From Tolypothrix tenuis PCC 7101 (GTDB lineage: Bacteria; Cyanobacteriota; Cyanobacteriia; Cyanobacteriales; Nostocaceae), in contig NZ_AP018248.1 in assembly GCF_002368295.1 (NCBI RefSeq), forward strand, positions 3,844,767 through 3,908,766: a DNA stretch of 64,000 nucleotides. The letters run 5' to 3'. The number at the start of each line of letters is the position of its first letter. Positions within the stretch are counted from its first letter, which is position 1. The notes under the pieces were generated by a model. That model saw only the letters and a program-made list of their open reading frames with translations, was not told where the DNA came from and ran no database searches. Position numbers and translations under genes: made by a program. Positions 9,521-19,346 of this stretch are shown one piece after another.

Positions 9521-10363
9521 TTACTGTCCCAATTCTTTGATGTTATTCATCACTTGTTGGTACAAATCCTTGTTACCCTCACTTTGAAAAATATCTGCGG
9601 CTTGCTGTAAGTCTTTGAGTGCGCCTGGTTTATCGCCTTGGGCGGCGCGGGCGTTTCCGCGGTTGTTGTAAGCGGGGCCAAAGTTAGGATTGATGCGGAT
9701 AGCTTGATTGTAGTCAGAGATTGCGCCCTGTTGGTCGCCCTTAGCAGCGCGGAGATTGCCACGATTATTGTAGGCGATCGCATATCTGGTATTGATGCGA
9801 ATGGCTCGATCAAAATCTTCTAGCGCGCCGTTGCGATCGCCTGTGGTAGCACGAGCATTGCCACGATTATTATAAGCCTCCGCATAACTAGGAGCGAGAC
9901 GAATGGCTTCGTTATAATCTGTGATCGCGCCTTTATTATCTCCGATTGAGGCTTTGGCATTAGCGCGGCTATTGTAGGCTTCGGCATCATTAGGATTAAT
10001 CTTCAGCGCTTCGTTATAATCTGCGATCGCTTCTTGTTTCTTCCCCGTGTCAAATTTAGCCAGTCCCCGTGCTTTGAACGCTACACCATATTGGGGATTC
10101 AGGCTAATTGCTTGATCATAGGATGCGATCGCTGCTTCTGAGTTACCTTTAGCGTGTTGACTTTGTCCTTGAAGATAAAATTCCACTGCCTTTGATGTTT
10201 TGGCTGGGCGACGGCTGGGGGGAGTTACTCCAATTTCTGTTACTAATACATCACTATTTTTACTACAGGAAAGGTTAGTAATTGTACTCAATATTGACAA
10301 CAAAGCTATGGTAAATGCTCTGCCTAACCTTGTCCACTCTCTATCAAATAATTGCAGTTTCAT
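9521..10363 (-). CDS. Secreted or membrane-anchored TPR protein
   Basis: A 280-residue protein. The N terminus (15-33) is a hydrophobic signal segment ending TNLSCS; the Cys suggests a lipoprotein, but the residue at -3 is Asn, so the lipobox is not canonical. After a Pro/Ser/Arg-rich linker come six tandem 34-residue tetratricopeptide repeats (about 60-265), many reading AYNNRGNARA..GD..GA. These form a protein-interaction superhelix, here probably periplasmic. No enzyme domain is present and no partner is adjacent. HIP1 sites are frequent inside the coding sequence. Confidence 0.75.
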   Translation of the reverse strand: MKLQLFDREWTRLGRAFTIALLSILSTITNLSCSKNSDVLVTEIGVTPPSRRPAKTSKAVEFYLQGQSQHAKGNSEAAIASYDQAISLNPQYGVAFKARGLAKFDTGKKQEAIADYNEALKINPNDAEAYNSRANAKASIGDNKGAITDYNEAIRLAPSYAEAYNNRGNARATTGDRNGALEDFDRAIRINTRYAIAYNNRGNLRAAKGDQQGAISDYNQAIRINPNFGPAYNNRGNARAAQGDKPGALKDLQQAADIFQSEGNKDLYQQVMNNIKELGQ

Positions 10364-11056
10364 ACGTCGTTTTAATCCGCCACCCTCCCTAAATTCATAC
10401 TTACTTTTAGCTATATCTGGAAATAGTGATTAATTGTAAATGCATCTAGCAATCCCGTCTAATTTATGAATCTTACTTTTTTAATGTAGACGTGAAGCGC
10501 CAATAACGCCAAGTCAAGTCAGAGAAAGGCGATTACATAAATCATGAATAACTGCTATTTACTCTAGGTTTAGATACAAGATGAAGTATAAATTTGCAGC
10601 CCCAGCTTTCCGACTTATTTCATCCTTTTCTTGCGTAGATGTTACTAATATTTGCTGCCCTAGCACTCTATGCAGCATCATATTAGACCCAGAGTCACTG
10701 TTTACAGGCAAAAATAAAGTATAAAACTGTTATTTTTCCCGATTATCTATTTAGTTCTCGCTTGCACAAAGTTATGTTATACGCGGCGAGTCCTATTTTT
10801 GCCGCTTTTCATTATACGTTTTAAAGCTGATTAAATTAAAATTTTTATTGTTTTTACAAAATCTTTATCTATATAAAATTTTCAATTAGAGGGACGCATA
10901 CACTTAAATTTAAGTGTATCTATGTGAATGAATTAAAATTTTGGATTCTGGATTTTGAATTTAGCATTAATTAGTTGCATATACCATTATCTGCCAGTAG
11001 CTTTTTGCTGTTGAAGTAACAGTTTTATTTGAAAATAGATGTAATTCCGGAATTTT
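10364..11056. other. Intergenic region with a 22-bp palindrome
   Basis: About 690 bp between two reverse-strand genes. It holds a perfect 22-bp palindrome (10898-10919, half-site ACACTTAAATT) about 140 bp past the exonuclease stop. No T-run follows on either strand, so it may be a protein-binding site rather than a terminator. Otherwise nothing is seen. Confidence 0.5.
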
Positions 11057-11977
11057 TTAATCGCTCTCAGCCTCGCTTTCGGGGCTTTTTGGTATTAACC
11101 GCCAAGAGGTAGTTTCATCCACCTCTACAGAGAGTTGTTCTAAGTTTGTGCCTAAATCTTTTTGCAGTTTCTGAGTCAGGGGGATGGGAAAATCTAAATC
11201 AATCCCTGCGGTTTCTACGAGTCTCATAAGTTCAGTAAATGCCACTTTTACTGTTTTGCGCTCATATTTAGTCAGCTTGCAATATGATGTTTCCGAAACA
11301 TTTTGTATCTGCATAGCTTTTTTAATGCGTTCTTGCAGATGCTCTAACTCAGAGTTTAATATGTGATGTTGCTGTTCAATTTCCGTATATCTAGCACCAA
11401 GTAATGCTAAATCTTCTGTAGCCGGATCGGGATTTGTTTGAAATTGTAACTCTAGTAATTTTAAATGTACTTGAGCAAGATATATACAATCTAAATACGC
11501 ATAATCAATTTGTGCGTCAGTTAAAGGACGCTGTCCCCAATCGCTATTTTGCTCTTCTTTATCAATATTATTAAAAGCACAAAGTGCTGTAGCTAAAGTT
11601 TGCAGCTGATAGTTAGGTACTGGCAAAAGGTAGTAGGGAATTTTTTTAGCCATTTCTAAGGTACAAGTAACATTCTTAGCTTGCTTATTACCCAGAAGTT
11701 TCAAATCATAACTAGCATTATGAAATACCTTTTCAATACTAGGATTGAGCATAATACTGTCAATAAATTCCCCGACTATCTCCGGTTTGCCTAGAACATC
11801 CAAAAGATAAACGCGATCGCCACTCATATCTGAGGGATCATCTAAAACCTGAATCAGCGAGAGTTTCGGTTGACGACTTTTATAATCAGCGACTTCTGTA
11901 TCAATCCAGAGAGTTTTAGCGTTGGTATATTTAGTAATAATGGCATAAATGTCCCTGGCGTAAGTAAGGTAGGGCAT
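11057..11977 (-). CDS. RNase D-like DEDDy 3'-5' exonuclease
   Basis: The first ~175 of 306 residues form a DEDD exonuclease domain: exo I WIDTE (D26, E28), exo II FHNASYD (D91) and exo III YAYLD (Y159, D163), the four metal ligands and the DEDDy tyrosine. The C-terminal half (about 185-306) is helical, with a predicted coiled coil (EIEQQHHILNSELEHLQERIKK), and differs from the HRDC domains of E. coli RNase D. Cyanobacteria carry such single-DEDD proteins of unknown RNA target. The ATG is at 11977. It is followed by 690 bp of non-coding DNA, so it appears monocistronic. Confidence 0.8.
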   Translation of the reverse strand: MPYLTYARDIYAIITKYTNAKTLWIDTEVADYKSRQPKLSLIQVLDDPSDMSGDRVYLLDVLGKPEIVGEFIDSIMLNPSIEKVFHNASYDLKLLGNKQAKNVTCTLEMAKKIPYYLLPVPNYQLQTLATALCAFNNIDKEEQNSDWGQRPLTDAQIDYAYLDCIYLAQVHLKLLELQFQTNPDPATEDLALLGARYTEIEQQHHILNSELEHLQERIKKAMQIQNVSETSYCKLTKYERKTVKVAFTELMRLVETAGIDLDFPIPLTQKLQKDLGTNLEQLSVEVDETTSWRLIPKSPESEAESD

Positions 11978-12063
11978 GGGCTAAAATTTCCTCGGATTGG
12001 CTGATACTTCAGTTACAATAATGGATTTTTGGGGCATTGGTAATTGGAATGCCTTTTATTTTC

Positions 12064-12262
12064 CAATACGGCTTAGTTAAGCTGATTAGCGATTGATTTG
12101 TCACTTATTAAACAAGCCAGAAGAATTGGGGGATTCTCCCCCAAACCCCCGATTGGGTGACGGTTGCGTCCCCCAAACCCCCTCCAAAATTATTGTTCTG
12201 TTTTTTTGTTGAGTAACTAGTTTTTTGGTTTTGTTATCAATTAATTTTGTTAACTGAATTGT
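12064..12262 (+). repeat. MITE-like element, family 1, copy A
   Basis: A 199-bp element whose most conserved part runs from AAGCCAGAAGAATTGGGGGA to GTTGAGTAACTAGTTTTTT. It contains a strong hairpin (GGGGGATTCTCCCCC). Imperfect terminal inverted repeats share GTTAA..., ATTA and ATTGAT blocks. Three more copies lie at 24976-25175, 42439-42648 and 62105-62289. Confidence 0.8.
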
Positions 12263-12282
12263 ATTTTCTTGTTTTCAGCTTT

Positions 12283-12354
12283 TCCCCTCATCTCCCTCAT
12301 CTCCCTCATCTCCCTCATCTCCCTCATCTCCCTCATCTCCCTCATCTCCCCACA
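12283..12354. repeat. 9-bp short tandem repeat (CTCATCTCC)n
   Basis: About seven consecutive copies of CTCATCTCC lie just beyond the 3' end of the oxygenase gene. Short tandem repeats of 7-9 bp are typical of Nostocales genomes. Confidence 0.9.
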
Positions 12355-12361
12355 CCGATAT

Positions 12362-13396
12362 TTACTGGGTAGTCTCTAGAACCGTCCGCCGCAACTCTGG
12401 GAAAACCTTAGATACTTTACCCAGCACATAATCACCATAGGTTCCTTGAAAGTCATGAACGCTAGACTGATCCCAACGTTCTGTGCGATCGTCTTTGGTT
12501 ATTACCCCATCTAGGGGAATTGGCTTTACCTCAACATCAAAGTTGGGATCGAAAAAGAAAGGGAACGAAAGGCGATCGCATCCTGAAATATTCTGTACGC
12601 GATGAGGCGTTGAACGATACAAACCTCTAGTCATGCGATCGAGCATATCGCCAATATTGCAGACAAAGGAACCGGGGATTGGCGGCGCAGCTACCCAGCG
12701 CGATCGCGATTTCACTTGCAATCCGCCGGAATTATCCTGTTTGAGGATAGTTAAAACGCCGTAGTCTGTATGTTCGCCCACACCCCAGCGATTTTTACCA
12801 TCAGCAGGTGACAAATCTGGGGGATAGTTAAAAATCCGAAATAAGGTGAGGGGATCTGATGTATAACGTTCAGCAAAATAAGATGCTTCTAGCCTTAAGC
12901 TAAGAGCAATACTAGCCATTAAAATGTGCCCCAGTTGCGTCATCGCCTCCATATATTCCAGCACGGTTTCGCGGAATAAAGGGATATTCTCAGGGAAGAG
13001 ATTAGCGCCATGCATAGGGGTATTGGCTTGTACGAGTGGGTGATCGTTTCCTAGTTCTGCACCAAAGTAAATACCTTCCTTAATATCAGGCTTACCCGAT
13101 GTCAGTTCGCCCCCAACTGGGAAATATCCCCGCCAAGCTTTACCACCCAAAGCCATAGGAATTGCCATTTTAGTTGCTAAATCCTGGGCAAAAAACTGGC
13201 GGCTGAGTTGTTCTAGCCTTTGCTGCAAGCCTTCATCTACACCATGTCCCACAATATAGAAAAATCCGCATTCACGACAAGCTTGCCCAATTTCCGATGC
13301 CACTTTTAGGCGATCGCCTTTTCCCGAAACCAAGGCGCTAATATCAATTAGCGGCACTTGTGAAAATCCTTCATCCACAACTTGTAAGCTATTCAT
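12362..13396 (-). CDS. 2-oxoglutarate/Fe(II)-dependent oxygenase, isopenicillin N synthase-like
   Basis: 344 residues from the ATG at 13396, preferred over an upstream in-frame start at 13432 because GGAGG lies directly before it. The N-terminal DIOX_N region (about 14-130) includes GFFYIVGHGV. The double-stranded beta-helix holds the iron triad H209-x-D211 (GEHTDYG) and H265 (STPHRV), and R275 in RLSFPFF binds the 2-oxoglutarate carboxylate. These are the signatures of plant/bacterial 2OG dioxygenases; related bacterial members include ethylene-forming enzyme. The substrate is unknown. It is divergent from the HAD hydrolase gene, with about 100 bp between their starts. Confidence 0.85.
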   Translation of the reverse strand: MNSLQVVDEGFSQVPLIDISALVSGKGDRLKVASEIGQACRECGFFYIVGHGVDEGLQQRLEQLSRQFFAQDLATKMAIPMALGGKAWRGYFPVGGELTSGKPDIKEGIYFGAELGNDHPLVQANTPMHGANLFPENIPLFRETVLEYMEAMTQLGHILMASIALSLRLEASYFAERYTSDPLTLFRIFNYPPDLSPADGKNRWGVGEHTDYGVLTILKQDNSGGLQVKSRSRWVAAPPIPGSFVCNIGDMLDRMTRGLYRSTPHRVQNISGCDRLSFPFFFDPNFDVEVKPIPLDGVITKDDRTERWDQSSVHDFQGTYGDYVLGKVSKVFPELRRTVLETTQ

Positions 13397-13493
13397 GCTA
13401 CGATCCTCCTCGTTGTGTGCGGTGTATAACACTCACATCACAAGAATTATGACCAATTATTTACCTGTGTATCAATCAAAAATCTAATATTGA

Positions 13494-14156
13494 ATGATTC
13501 GAGCTATTCTGTTTGATTTAGATGGAACTTTATTAGATAGAGATGCTTCTATCAAACATTTTATTACTCATCAATATGACCGTTTTCCGGCGGAATTAGA
13601 TAAAATTGCCAAAAAAGATTATATTAGTAGATTTATCGAATTAGATTGCCGTGGGTACGTTTGGAAAGATAAAGTTTACCAAACTCTTGTTAGAGAATTT
13701 GGCATTGAAGCGATTTCATGGGCAGATTTGCTTGAGGATTATGAAATAAATTTCATGCATTCTTGTATACCTTTTGTCAACCTGCTAGAGACACTAGAAG
13801 CTCTCACTAAAGCAGGATATTTATTAGGAATTATTACTAATGGTCTTGGCAAGTTTCAGCAGCGTACCATTCAAGGTTTAGGCATTGAAAAATATTTTCA
13901 AACAATCTTAATTTCAGAATTTGAAGGAATTCGCAAACCGGATGCAGAAATATTTCTGCGTGCTTTACGTAACTTAAGTATACTACCAAATGAAAGCGTA
14001 TTTATCGGAGATCATCCTCAAACAGATGTGATGGGAGCTAAGAGGATGGGGATGAAAAGTATTTGGAAGAGAGACTTAGGATGGCAAGCACCAGAACATC
14101 CGGATGCAATTATTGATAATTTAAGCGAATTGCCTGGGATCGTTGCTTCTTGGTAA
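13494..14156 (+). CDS. HAD-superfamily hydrolase
   Basis: 220 residues with motif I FDLDGTLLD (nucleophile D8, acid D10), a helical C1 cap (about 15-90), motif II in IITNG, motif III Lys in GIRKPD and motif IV in VFIGDHPQTDVMGA. This is the phosphoglycolate phosphatase/YjjG-like subgroup that hydrolyses small phosphomonoesters. The ATG overlaps no ribosome site that I can see. It is transcribed away from the 2OG oxygenase; whether they share a pathway is unknown. Confidence 0.85.
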   Translation: MIRAILFDLDGTLLDRDASIKHFITHQYDRFPAELDKIAKKDYISRFIELDCRGYVWKDKVYQTLVREFGIEAISWADLLEDYEINFMHSCIPFVNLLETLEALTKAGYLLGIITNGLGKFQQRTIQGLGIEKYFQTILISEFEGIRKPDAEIFLRALRNLSILPNESVFIGDHPQTDVMGAKRMGMKSIWKRDLGWQAPEHPDAIIDNLSELPGIVASW

Positions 14157-14426
14157 ATAAAAGATATCCATGCTGGTATCTTAGAGAGAAAATTTGAGTA
14201 ATGTAAATTTGTAAATCCTAAATATTTTTCCATAACTTGTATTTATTAATATAAAAAGAAAATATATTTGCTACTACTGATTGAGCAGCATAAATTAGAG
14301 ATATAGCAATCCTAAATTATCAAAACCAGATTCATTCCCCACTTTAAAATAGTTAGGCTTCTAAATAATTGCTTTTTTATAACTTAGGGAATATTGCTAT
14401 ATCATCCTCAAAATGCAACACACTTT

Positions 14427-14681
14427 ATGAATGCACATATTACTACCAACCAAATCGACTGGAATCCTATTCTTAGCCGCATGAACTATGCTGCAGGTCA
14501 AAGTTTACCAACTTATACCGGAGACTTGAAAGCCGCATTACTCAATCATGCTGGACTGACAAGTCATCCCAAGGGTGAGGAAGCGTATCAGCTAGCCAGA
14601 GAAATGGCTCGACTGACGACCTTCTGCGATCCAGAAATTGTGTATTGGTTTTCTCGGCTTGTATCTCTGATGAATGATTAA
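14427..14681 (+). CDS. Small conserved-looking hypothetical protein
   Basis: 84 residues from the ATG at 14427; an in-frame TTG at 14394 is possible. The sequence is soluble and helical-looking, with an even amino-acid composition (YTGDLKAALLNHAGL, EEAYQLAREMARLTTF, PEIVYWFSRLVSLM) unlike random ORFs, so I accept it as a gene. There are no known motifs, signal peptide or membrane segments. It stands alone between the HAD hydrolase and a protein kinase. Function unknown. Confidence 0.55.
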   Translation: MNAHITTNQIDWNPILSRMNYAAGQSLPTYTGDLKAALLNHAGLTSHPKGEEAYQLAREMARLTTFCDPEIVYWFSRLVSLMND

Positions 14682-15070
14682 AATCTGGGTGTTGGGACGC
14701 TAGCTGAAAAATGAGCATGGGGCATAAAAAGACAGATTTTTATGCTAGATTGTGCCAAAACTGGGCGTGAATGGCTGACTTGACAACGGTAATCCAATTT
14801 TGGATGGGAAATTACAATACTAATGGTTCAATAGGCACACCGTAGAAAGTGCTAGATGATGCTATAATTATGCGATTTAACACTTAATCTGCGATCGCTG
14901 TTTGGTGTATAAAAATCTTAATATATTTTTTATTCAACGAAAAATACTGACACCGCTAAGGTTTTGATTAGGCGCGTCAACAGTCTTAAGAATTAATTCT
15001 AGGTAGTTCCGGAAATTGGGTGGAAATTACAGAAAAAGTAGATTAGGACTACTTACGAAGTAACCAGCTC
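14682..15070. other. Intergenic region with perfect A/T hairpin
   Basis: Holds the inverted repeat GCATAAAAA (14722-14730) / TTTTTATGC (14737-14745) with a 6-nt loop, 40 bp after the preceding stop. It is a possible terminator, although no T-run follows. The rest is the presumed promoter region of the kinase gene. Confidence 0.4.
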
Positions 15071-16831
15071 ATGACCCACCACATGATCGGTAAAGTACTA
15101 CAAAGGCGTTACCAAATCGTTCAAAGCCTAGGTGCAGGAGTATTTGGACAAACCTATATTGCCGTAGACATAGATTACCCCGAAAACCCTAAGTGCGTTG
15201 TTAAACAGCTCAAAGTGAGCAATTGTCAACCTAGTTACCTGGATGACTTAAGGTTACGTTTTCTCACGGAAACCGAAACTCTCAAGCGTTTGGAATGTCA
15301 CGACCAAATTCCCCAACTCATTGCTTGCTTTGAAGAACACGAACGTTTCTATTTAGTGCAAGAGTTTATTGAAGGACATTCATTAACTGAAGAACTACCC
15401 ATCAATAAAAAATGTGGTGAGATTTGGAGTGAAGCCCAAGTTGTCGAGTTTTTAGAAGATGTTTTAGGAATTTTGGATTTTGTTCACTCTCAGGGAGTGA
15501 TACATTGCGATATCAAACCAGAAAATTTAATTAGGCGCGCTGCTGATGGCAAATTAGTACTGATTGACTTTGGTTCCATCCAGCCAGTTGATTTTGGTGA
15601 AGATACAGAATTACCTATTCAGAATGTTCCGGTTACTTCTTTGGGTTATATCCCACCAGAGCAATTTATTGGTCAAACACAGCCTAATAGCGATATTTAT
15701 TCTTTAGGTATAATTGCCATCCAAGCTTTAACCGGAATGGCACCATTACAATTTAAATTAGATCCTTATACAAATGAGATTATTTGGCATACTCCGCAAA
15801 CACAAGTTAACGATTATTTAGCTGCTATTCTCAGCCAAATGATCCGCTACGATTACGAAGACCGCTTCCAATCTGCGGGTGAGGTACTGCAAATCATCCA
15901 AGAAATGCGGTGGGAAAATGAGTTACCCCAACTAGAAGCACTATATAGTCTGTCTCTACCACCCGAAGAACCTAGTGATAGCAATATCGTCGCAACTCCT
16001 GTTCCACCGCAGAAGTCTGCACCATTACTCACAGGAATGAGAGTTGGTTTGGCGGCTAATTCTGTATTGCTGGGATTGGGTGTATATTCATTATTTACAA
16101 CTTCTCCAGCCTACTCCGATAAAGAAACTTTATATAAAGCGACAGAAGAATATCAATCGGGAGATTTAGAAGAAGCGATCGCACTCGTTAAATCAATTCC
16201 CACCCAAAGTAAAATTTATCCAGAAGCTCAAGCCACAGTTGAAGAATGGCAACAGCAATGGCAAGTAGCTGCTGAACAATACCAATTTGCAGAAACCGCC
16301 TTCCAAGCTGGTAGATGGTCAGATGTTTTAGCGATCGCGCCTAAAGTTCCTGATATTTTATATTGGCAATCTAAAACAGATAAACTAGTGCAGCAGGCAC
16401 AAGTCAACATAGAAGCACAAACGCAAGATTTATTAGCTAAAGCTTACGCAAGCGCAAATAATAGAGATTTTTCTACTGCTATCACCTATCTGCGTCAAAT
16501 TCCTCAAGAAAGTGCTGCTGGTGCGATCGTGCAGAAAAAATTGGCTGAGTACGATAAAAAGCAGCAAATTCGAGCTACTTACTTTTTACAAAAAGCTTAC
16601 AACAAAGCCTCTGCTGGTCAATTTGATGATGCGGTCAAATTCCTGCAAAAGGTTCCAAAAAATACTACTGTTTACGCGCAAGCTCAAATGAAACTCAATG
16701 AGTATGCTCAAAAGCAACGTCTGCGCGGTCCAAGTAGTAAAGTAGCTGTATCAAAAGTAAATTCAGCTTCTAGAAAAACACAAGCTGACACCCGTTACTA
16801 CTCAGCTAGTAAGATTGACAATTTATATTAG
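15071..16831 (+). CDS. Ser/Thr protein kinase with one membrane segment and a repeat-rich extracytoplasmic part
   Basis: 586 residues. The kinase domain (about 12-275) has a Gly loop GAGVFGQTY (21-29), Lys K45 (CVVKQL), catalytic loop HCDIKPEN (145-152) and DFG (166-168). The usual HRD arginine is Cys146, making this a non-RD kinase. A hydrophobic segment at about 325-345 probably spans the membrane, and the remaining ~240 residues carry TPR-like helical repeats. Such Pkn2-type kinases sense or scaffold through the C-terminal part. The gene is convergent with a second TPR kinase 110 bp away. Substrate unknown. Confidence 0.85.
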   Translation: MTHHMIGKVLQRRYQIVQSLGAGVFGQTYIAVDIDYPENPKCVVKQLKVSNCQPSYLDDLRLRFLTETETLKRLECHDQIPQLIACFEEHERFYLVQEFIEGHSLTEELPINKKCGEIWSEAQVVEFLEDVLGILDFVHSQGVIHCDIKPENLIRRAADGKLVLIDFGSIQPVDFGEDTELPIQNVPVTSLGYIPPEQFIGQTQPNSDIYSLGIIAIQALTGMAPLQFKLDPYTNEIIWHTPQTQVNDYLAAILSQMIRYDYEDRFQSAGEVLQIIQEMRWENELPQLEALYSLSLPPEEPSDSNIVATPVPPQKSAPLLTGMRVGLAANSVLLGLGVYSLFTTSPAYSDKETLYKATEEYQSGDLEEAIALVKSIPTQSKIYPEAQATVEEWQQQWQVAAEQYQFAETAFQAGRWSDVLAIAPKVPDILYWQSKTDKLVQQAQVNIEAQTQDLLAKAYASANNRDFSTAITYLRQIPQESAAGAIVQKKLAEYDKKQQIRATYFLQKAYNKASAGQFDDAVKFLQKVPKNTTVYAQAQMKLNEYAQKQRLRGPSSKVAVSKVNSASRKTQADTRYYSASKIDNLY

Positions 16832-16871
16832 TCAATACCCCAAGCTACACGTGCAAAATTCTTTAAATCTC

Positions 16872-16901
16872 AATAAGGGCGCACATCTGTGCGCCCTTAT
16901 T
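16872..16901. terminator. Bidirectional Rho-independent-type hairpin
   Basis: A perfect 14-bp stem (AATAAGGGCGCACA / TGTGCGCCCTTATT) with a 2-nt loop lies between two convergent kinase genes. Its A/T ends give a U-rich tail on either strand. It should stop transcription from both sides. Confidence 0.85.
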
Positions 16902-16940
16902 GCTGTGTTAATACATGGCTTTCTGAATTTTGAATTGATA

Positions 16941-19061
16941 CTACTGTTTTGGTGCGAGAGGATTAGGAATAGTAATGATGGGAATAACTAGAGGTTTTGA
17001 TTTTTCCGCTTGCAGTTGATTTTGTGCTTGCTTGCTGGCTTCAATGGCTTGTTGATAGTCTGGCTTGTATTTGATGGCTTGTGCATAAGCTGCGATCGCA
17101 TCTTGGTAGCGTTTCAAGTTTACTAGGGCATTGCCTTTGCTATACCAGCTTTCGTAATAATCTGGTTTGTAACGAACTGCGCGATTATAAGATGCGATCG
17201 CATCTTCGTATTTCTGTAAGTTAAATTGCGAATTGCCTAAGTTATACCAAACTTGGTAATCGTTACGCCGCAAAGAAATGGCTTTATTATAAGAATCAAT
17301 TGCTTGTTGATAGCGTTGGCTTTGATGTAGTGCCCAACCCCTACTATACCACGCTTGGAAATTTCCGGGATTAGATTTAATGACTTGATCAAATGATTCT
17401 ACTGCTTCTGGATAACGCCGCAAACTCATGAGAATATTGCTTCTCGATAACCAGGCTTGATAATAATCAGATTTATATTGTACTGCCCGATCATAGTCTT
17501 TTAAAGCATCTTCGTAGCGTCCTACATTTACTAAAGAATTGCCGCGATTATAGTGGAATGAGGCATCATCTGGCTTTAATTCTAAGGCTTTATCGTATGC
17601 CGTAATTGCATCATCATAGCGTTTTAAATTATGCAAGGCTAAACCCTTATTTTCCCAAGCAATCTCATAATTTTTTTGAATTTCAATTGATTTATCGTAA
17701 GCTTTGATGGCGTTATCATATTGTTTTAAACTACTCAAAGCTTCACCTTTAGCATTCCAAATTTCGGGTGAGTTGCCTTCTAGTTGTAAGGCTTTGTCAA
17801 AAGAGGCGATCGCTTCTTGGTAACGCTGTAAATTTGCTAATGCCAAACCTCTAGCGCTCCAAGCTTCTACATAATCTGGCAAAATCTGGATAGCTTTATC
17901 ATAAGCTGTTAGTGCTTCTTTATATTGCTTTAATTCTGCTAAAGTTTTACCTTTACCATACCACCCTTGAGGGTAAAGTGGTCTAATATCAACAGCTTTA
18001 TCATATACAGCTAATGCATCTTGATAGCGTTGTAAATCATATAATGTATTACCTTGTTTATATAATTCTGTAGCGTTATTTGTATGAATACCATCAATAA
18101 TAAATATCCCAATTGCCCCACTGACACCTAAAATAAATGTAGCTGCTAAAATCTTGTGCAGAATTTCTTTTTTTAATTGAGGATTGGGCAAATTTTTAAA
18201 CGGCAAGGCTGGAATTAAAGCAACTGTTTTAGCCGCAGGTTGTGTTAAATCTTTGAGTGCTTGTAATGCTTCTGTTGCAGAATTGTAGCGCTGCCGGAAA
18301 TCATAACAGACCATTTTGTTTAAAACTTGGGCGAACTCTGGCGATACTTTAGTATGACTTTGCCAGATAATTTCATTAGTATCAGCATCCTTTTCTAATT
18401 GTTCTGGTGGTAATCCAGTTAAAGCTTGTAGAGCGACTATTCCTACCGCATATATATCACTGCTATATTTAGGATTTCCTTGTGCTTGTTCCCCTGGTAG
18501 ATATCCCGGAGTACCAATAGCAACGGTAGATTTAGTATGTCCTTGTGGTGTAATTACTTGTGAGGAAATTTGTTTAACTGCACCAAAGTCGATTAACACT
18601 AATTTCCTATCTGATTTGCGGCGCAGTAAATTATAGGGATTGACATCGCGGTGAATTACATTTTGTTGATGAACAAACTTTAAAATTTCGAGAATCTCCA
18701 TCAACAAAGAAATTACCTCAGTTTGAGTCAGAATTTTCCCTGGTGTTAATTCCTGACTGAGATTGTGTCCTTCAATAAATTCCTGTACGAGATAGAATTC
18801 TGCATTTTCCTCAAAGTATGCTAAAAGTTGAGGAATACAATCATGAGTACCTAATTTATACAGAACTTGAGCTTCTGTATCAAATAAACGTCTAGCCGTT
18901 TCTAAAGTTACTGGATCGTTGGCCTGAGGCTTGAGTTTTTTGACAACACATTGAGGAGATCCCGGCAATTGAGTATCACAAGCAACAAAGGTTTCCCCGA
19001 ACCCCCCACCACCCAAGTGGCTAATAATTTGGTATCTTCCTACAAGTGTGTTTCCCAGCAT
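16941..19061 (-). CDS. Ser/Thr protein kinase with ten TPRs
   Basis: 706 residues. The kinase domain (about 8-270) has a Gly loop HLGGGGFGETF, lysine pair 41-42 (VVKKL), catalytic loop HRDVNPYN (137-144) and DFG. The loop carries Asn141 where active kinases have Lys (HRDxKPxN), which may lower or change activity. A membrane segment lies at about 305-323, followed by exactly ten 34-residue TPRs (about 331-670) and a Pro-rich tail. The TPR part should be extracytoplasmic if the topology is simple. The gene is convergent with another kinase of similar design, but their C-terminal repeats differ. Confidence 0.87.
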   Translation of the reverse strand: MLGNTLVGRYQIISHLGGGGFGETFVACDTQLPGSPQCVVKKLKPQANDPVTLETARRLFDTEAQVLYKLGTHDCIPQLLAYFEENAEFYLVQEFIEGHNLSQELTPGKILTQTEVISLLMEILEILKFVHQQNVIHRDVNPYNLLRRKSDRKLVLIDFGAVKQISSQVITPQGHTKSTVAIGTPGYLPGEQAQGNPKYSSDIYAVGIVALQALTGLPPEQLEKDADTNEIIWQSHTKVSPEFAQVLNKMVCYDFRQRYNSATEALQALKDLTQPAAKTVALIPALPFKNLPNPQLKKEILHKILAATFILGVSGAIGIFIIDGIHTNNATELYKQGNTLYDLQRYQDALAVYDKAVDIRPLYPQGWYGKGKTLAELKQYKEALTAYDKAIQILPDYVEAWSARGLALANLQRYQEAIASFDKALQLEGNSPEIWNAKGEALSSLKQYDNAIKAYDKSIEIQKNYEIAWENKGLALHNLKRYDDAITAYDKALELKPDDASFHYNRGNSLVNVGRYEDALKDYDRAVQYKSDYYQAWLSRSNILMSLRRYPEAVESFDQVIKSNPGNFQAWYSRGWALHQSQRYQQAIDSYNKAISLRRNDYQVWYNLGNSQFNLQKYEDAIASYNRAVRYKPDYYESWYSKGNALVNLKRYQDAIAAYAQAIKYKPDYQQAIEASKQAQNQLQAEKSKPLVIPIITIPNPLAPKQ

Positions 19062-19346
19062 CAGGTTTGCCTAGTTAAGTGCAATATTATCTGATTTCAA
19101 TATTGGCACAGGGGAACCGGATGGGTGTTGGGGAGATGGGGATTGGGGACTGGGGACTGGGGATTAGGAAGACGGGGGAGATGAGGAAGATGAGGGACAT
19201 AAAATAATTTTCATTGCCAAGTATATAAATGAGACTGAAATTTTTACTCAGCACTCAGGACTCAGCACTTTCAAGTCGAGGAAGTAGAGGAGAAATTCCC
19301 ATTACCAATTACCAATTACCAATTACCAAATGACAAATGACAAATA
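19062..19346. repeat. Degenerate short tandem repeats (GGGGACT / AATTACC / AAATGAC types)
   Basis: Runs of GGGGATTGGGGACT, GATGAGG and ATTACCA units fill the spacer before the rhomboid gene. These are typical dispersed 7-bp repeats and leave no clear ribosome site for the next gene. Confidence 0.7.
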
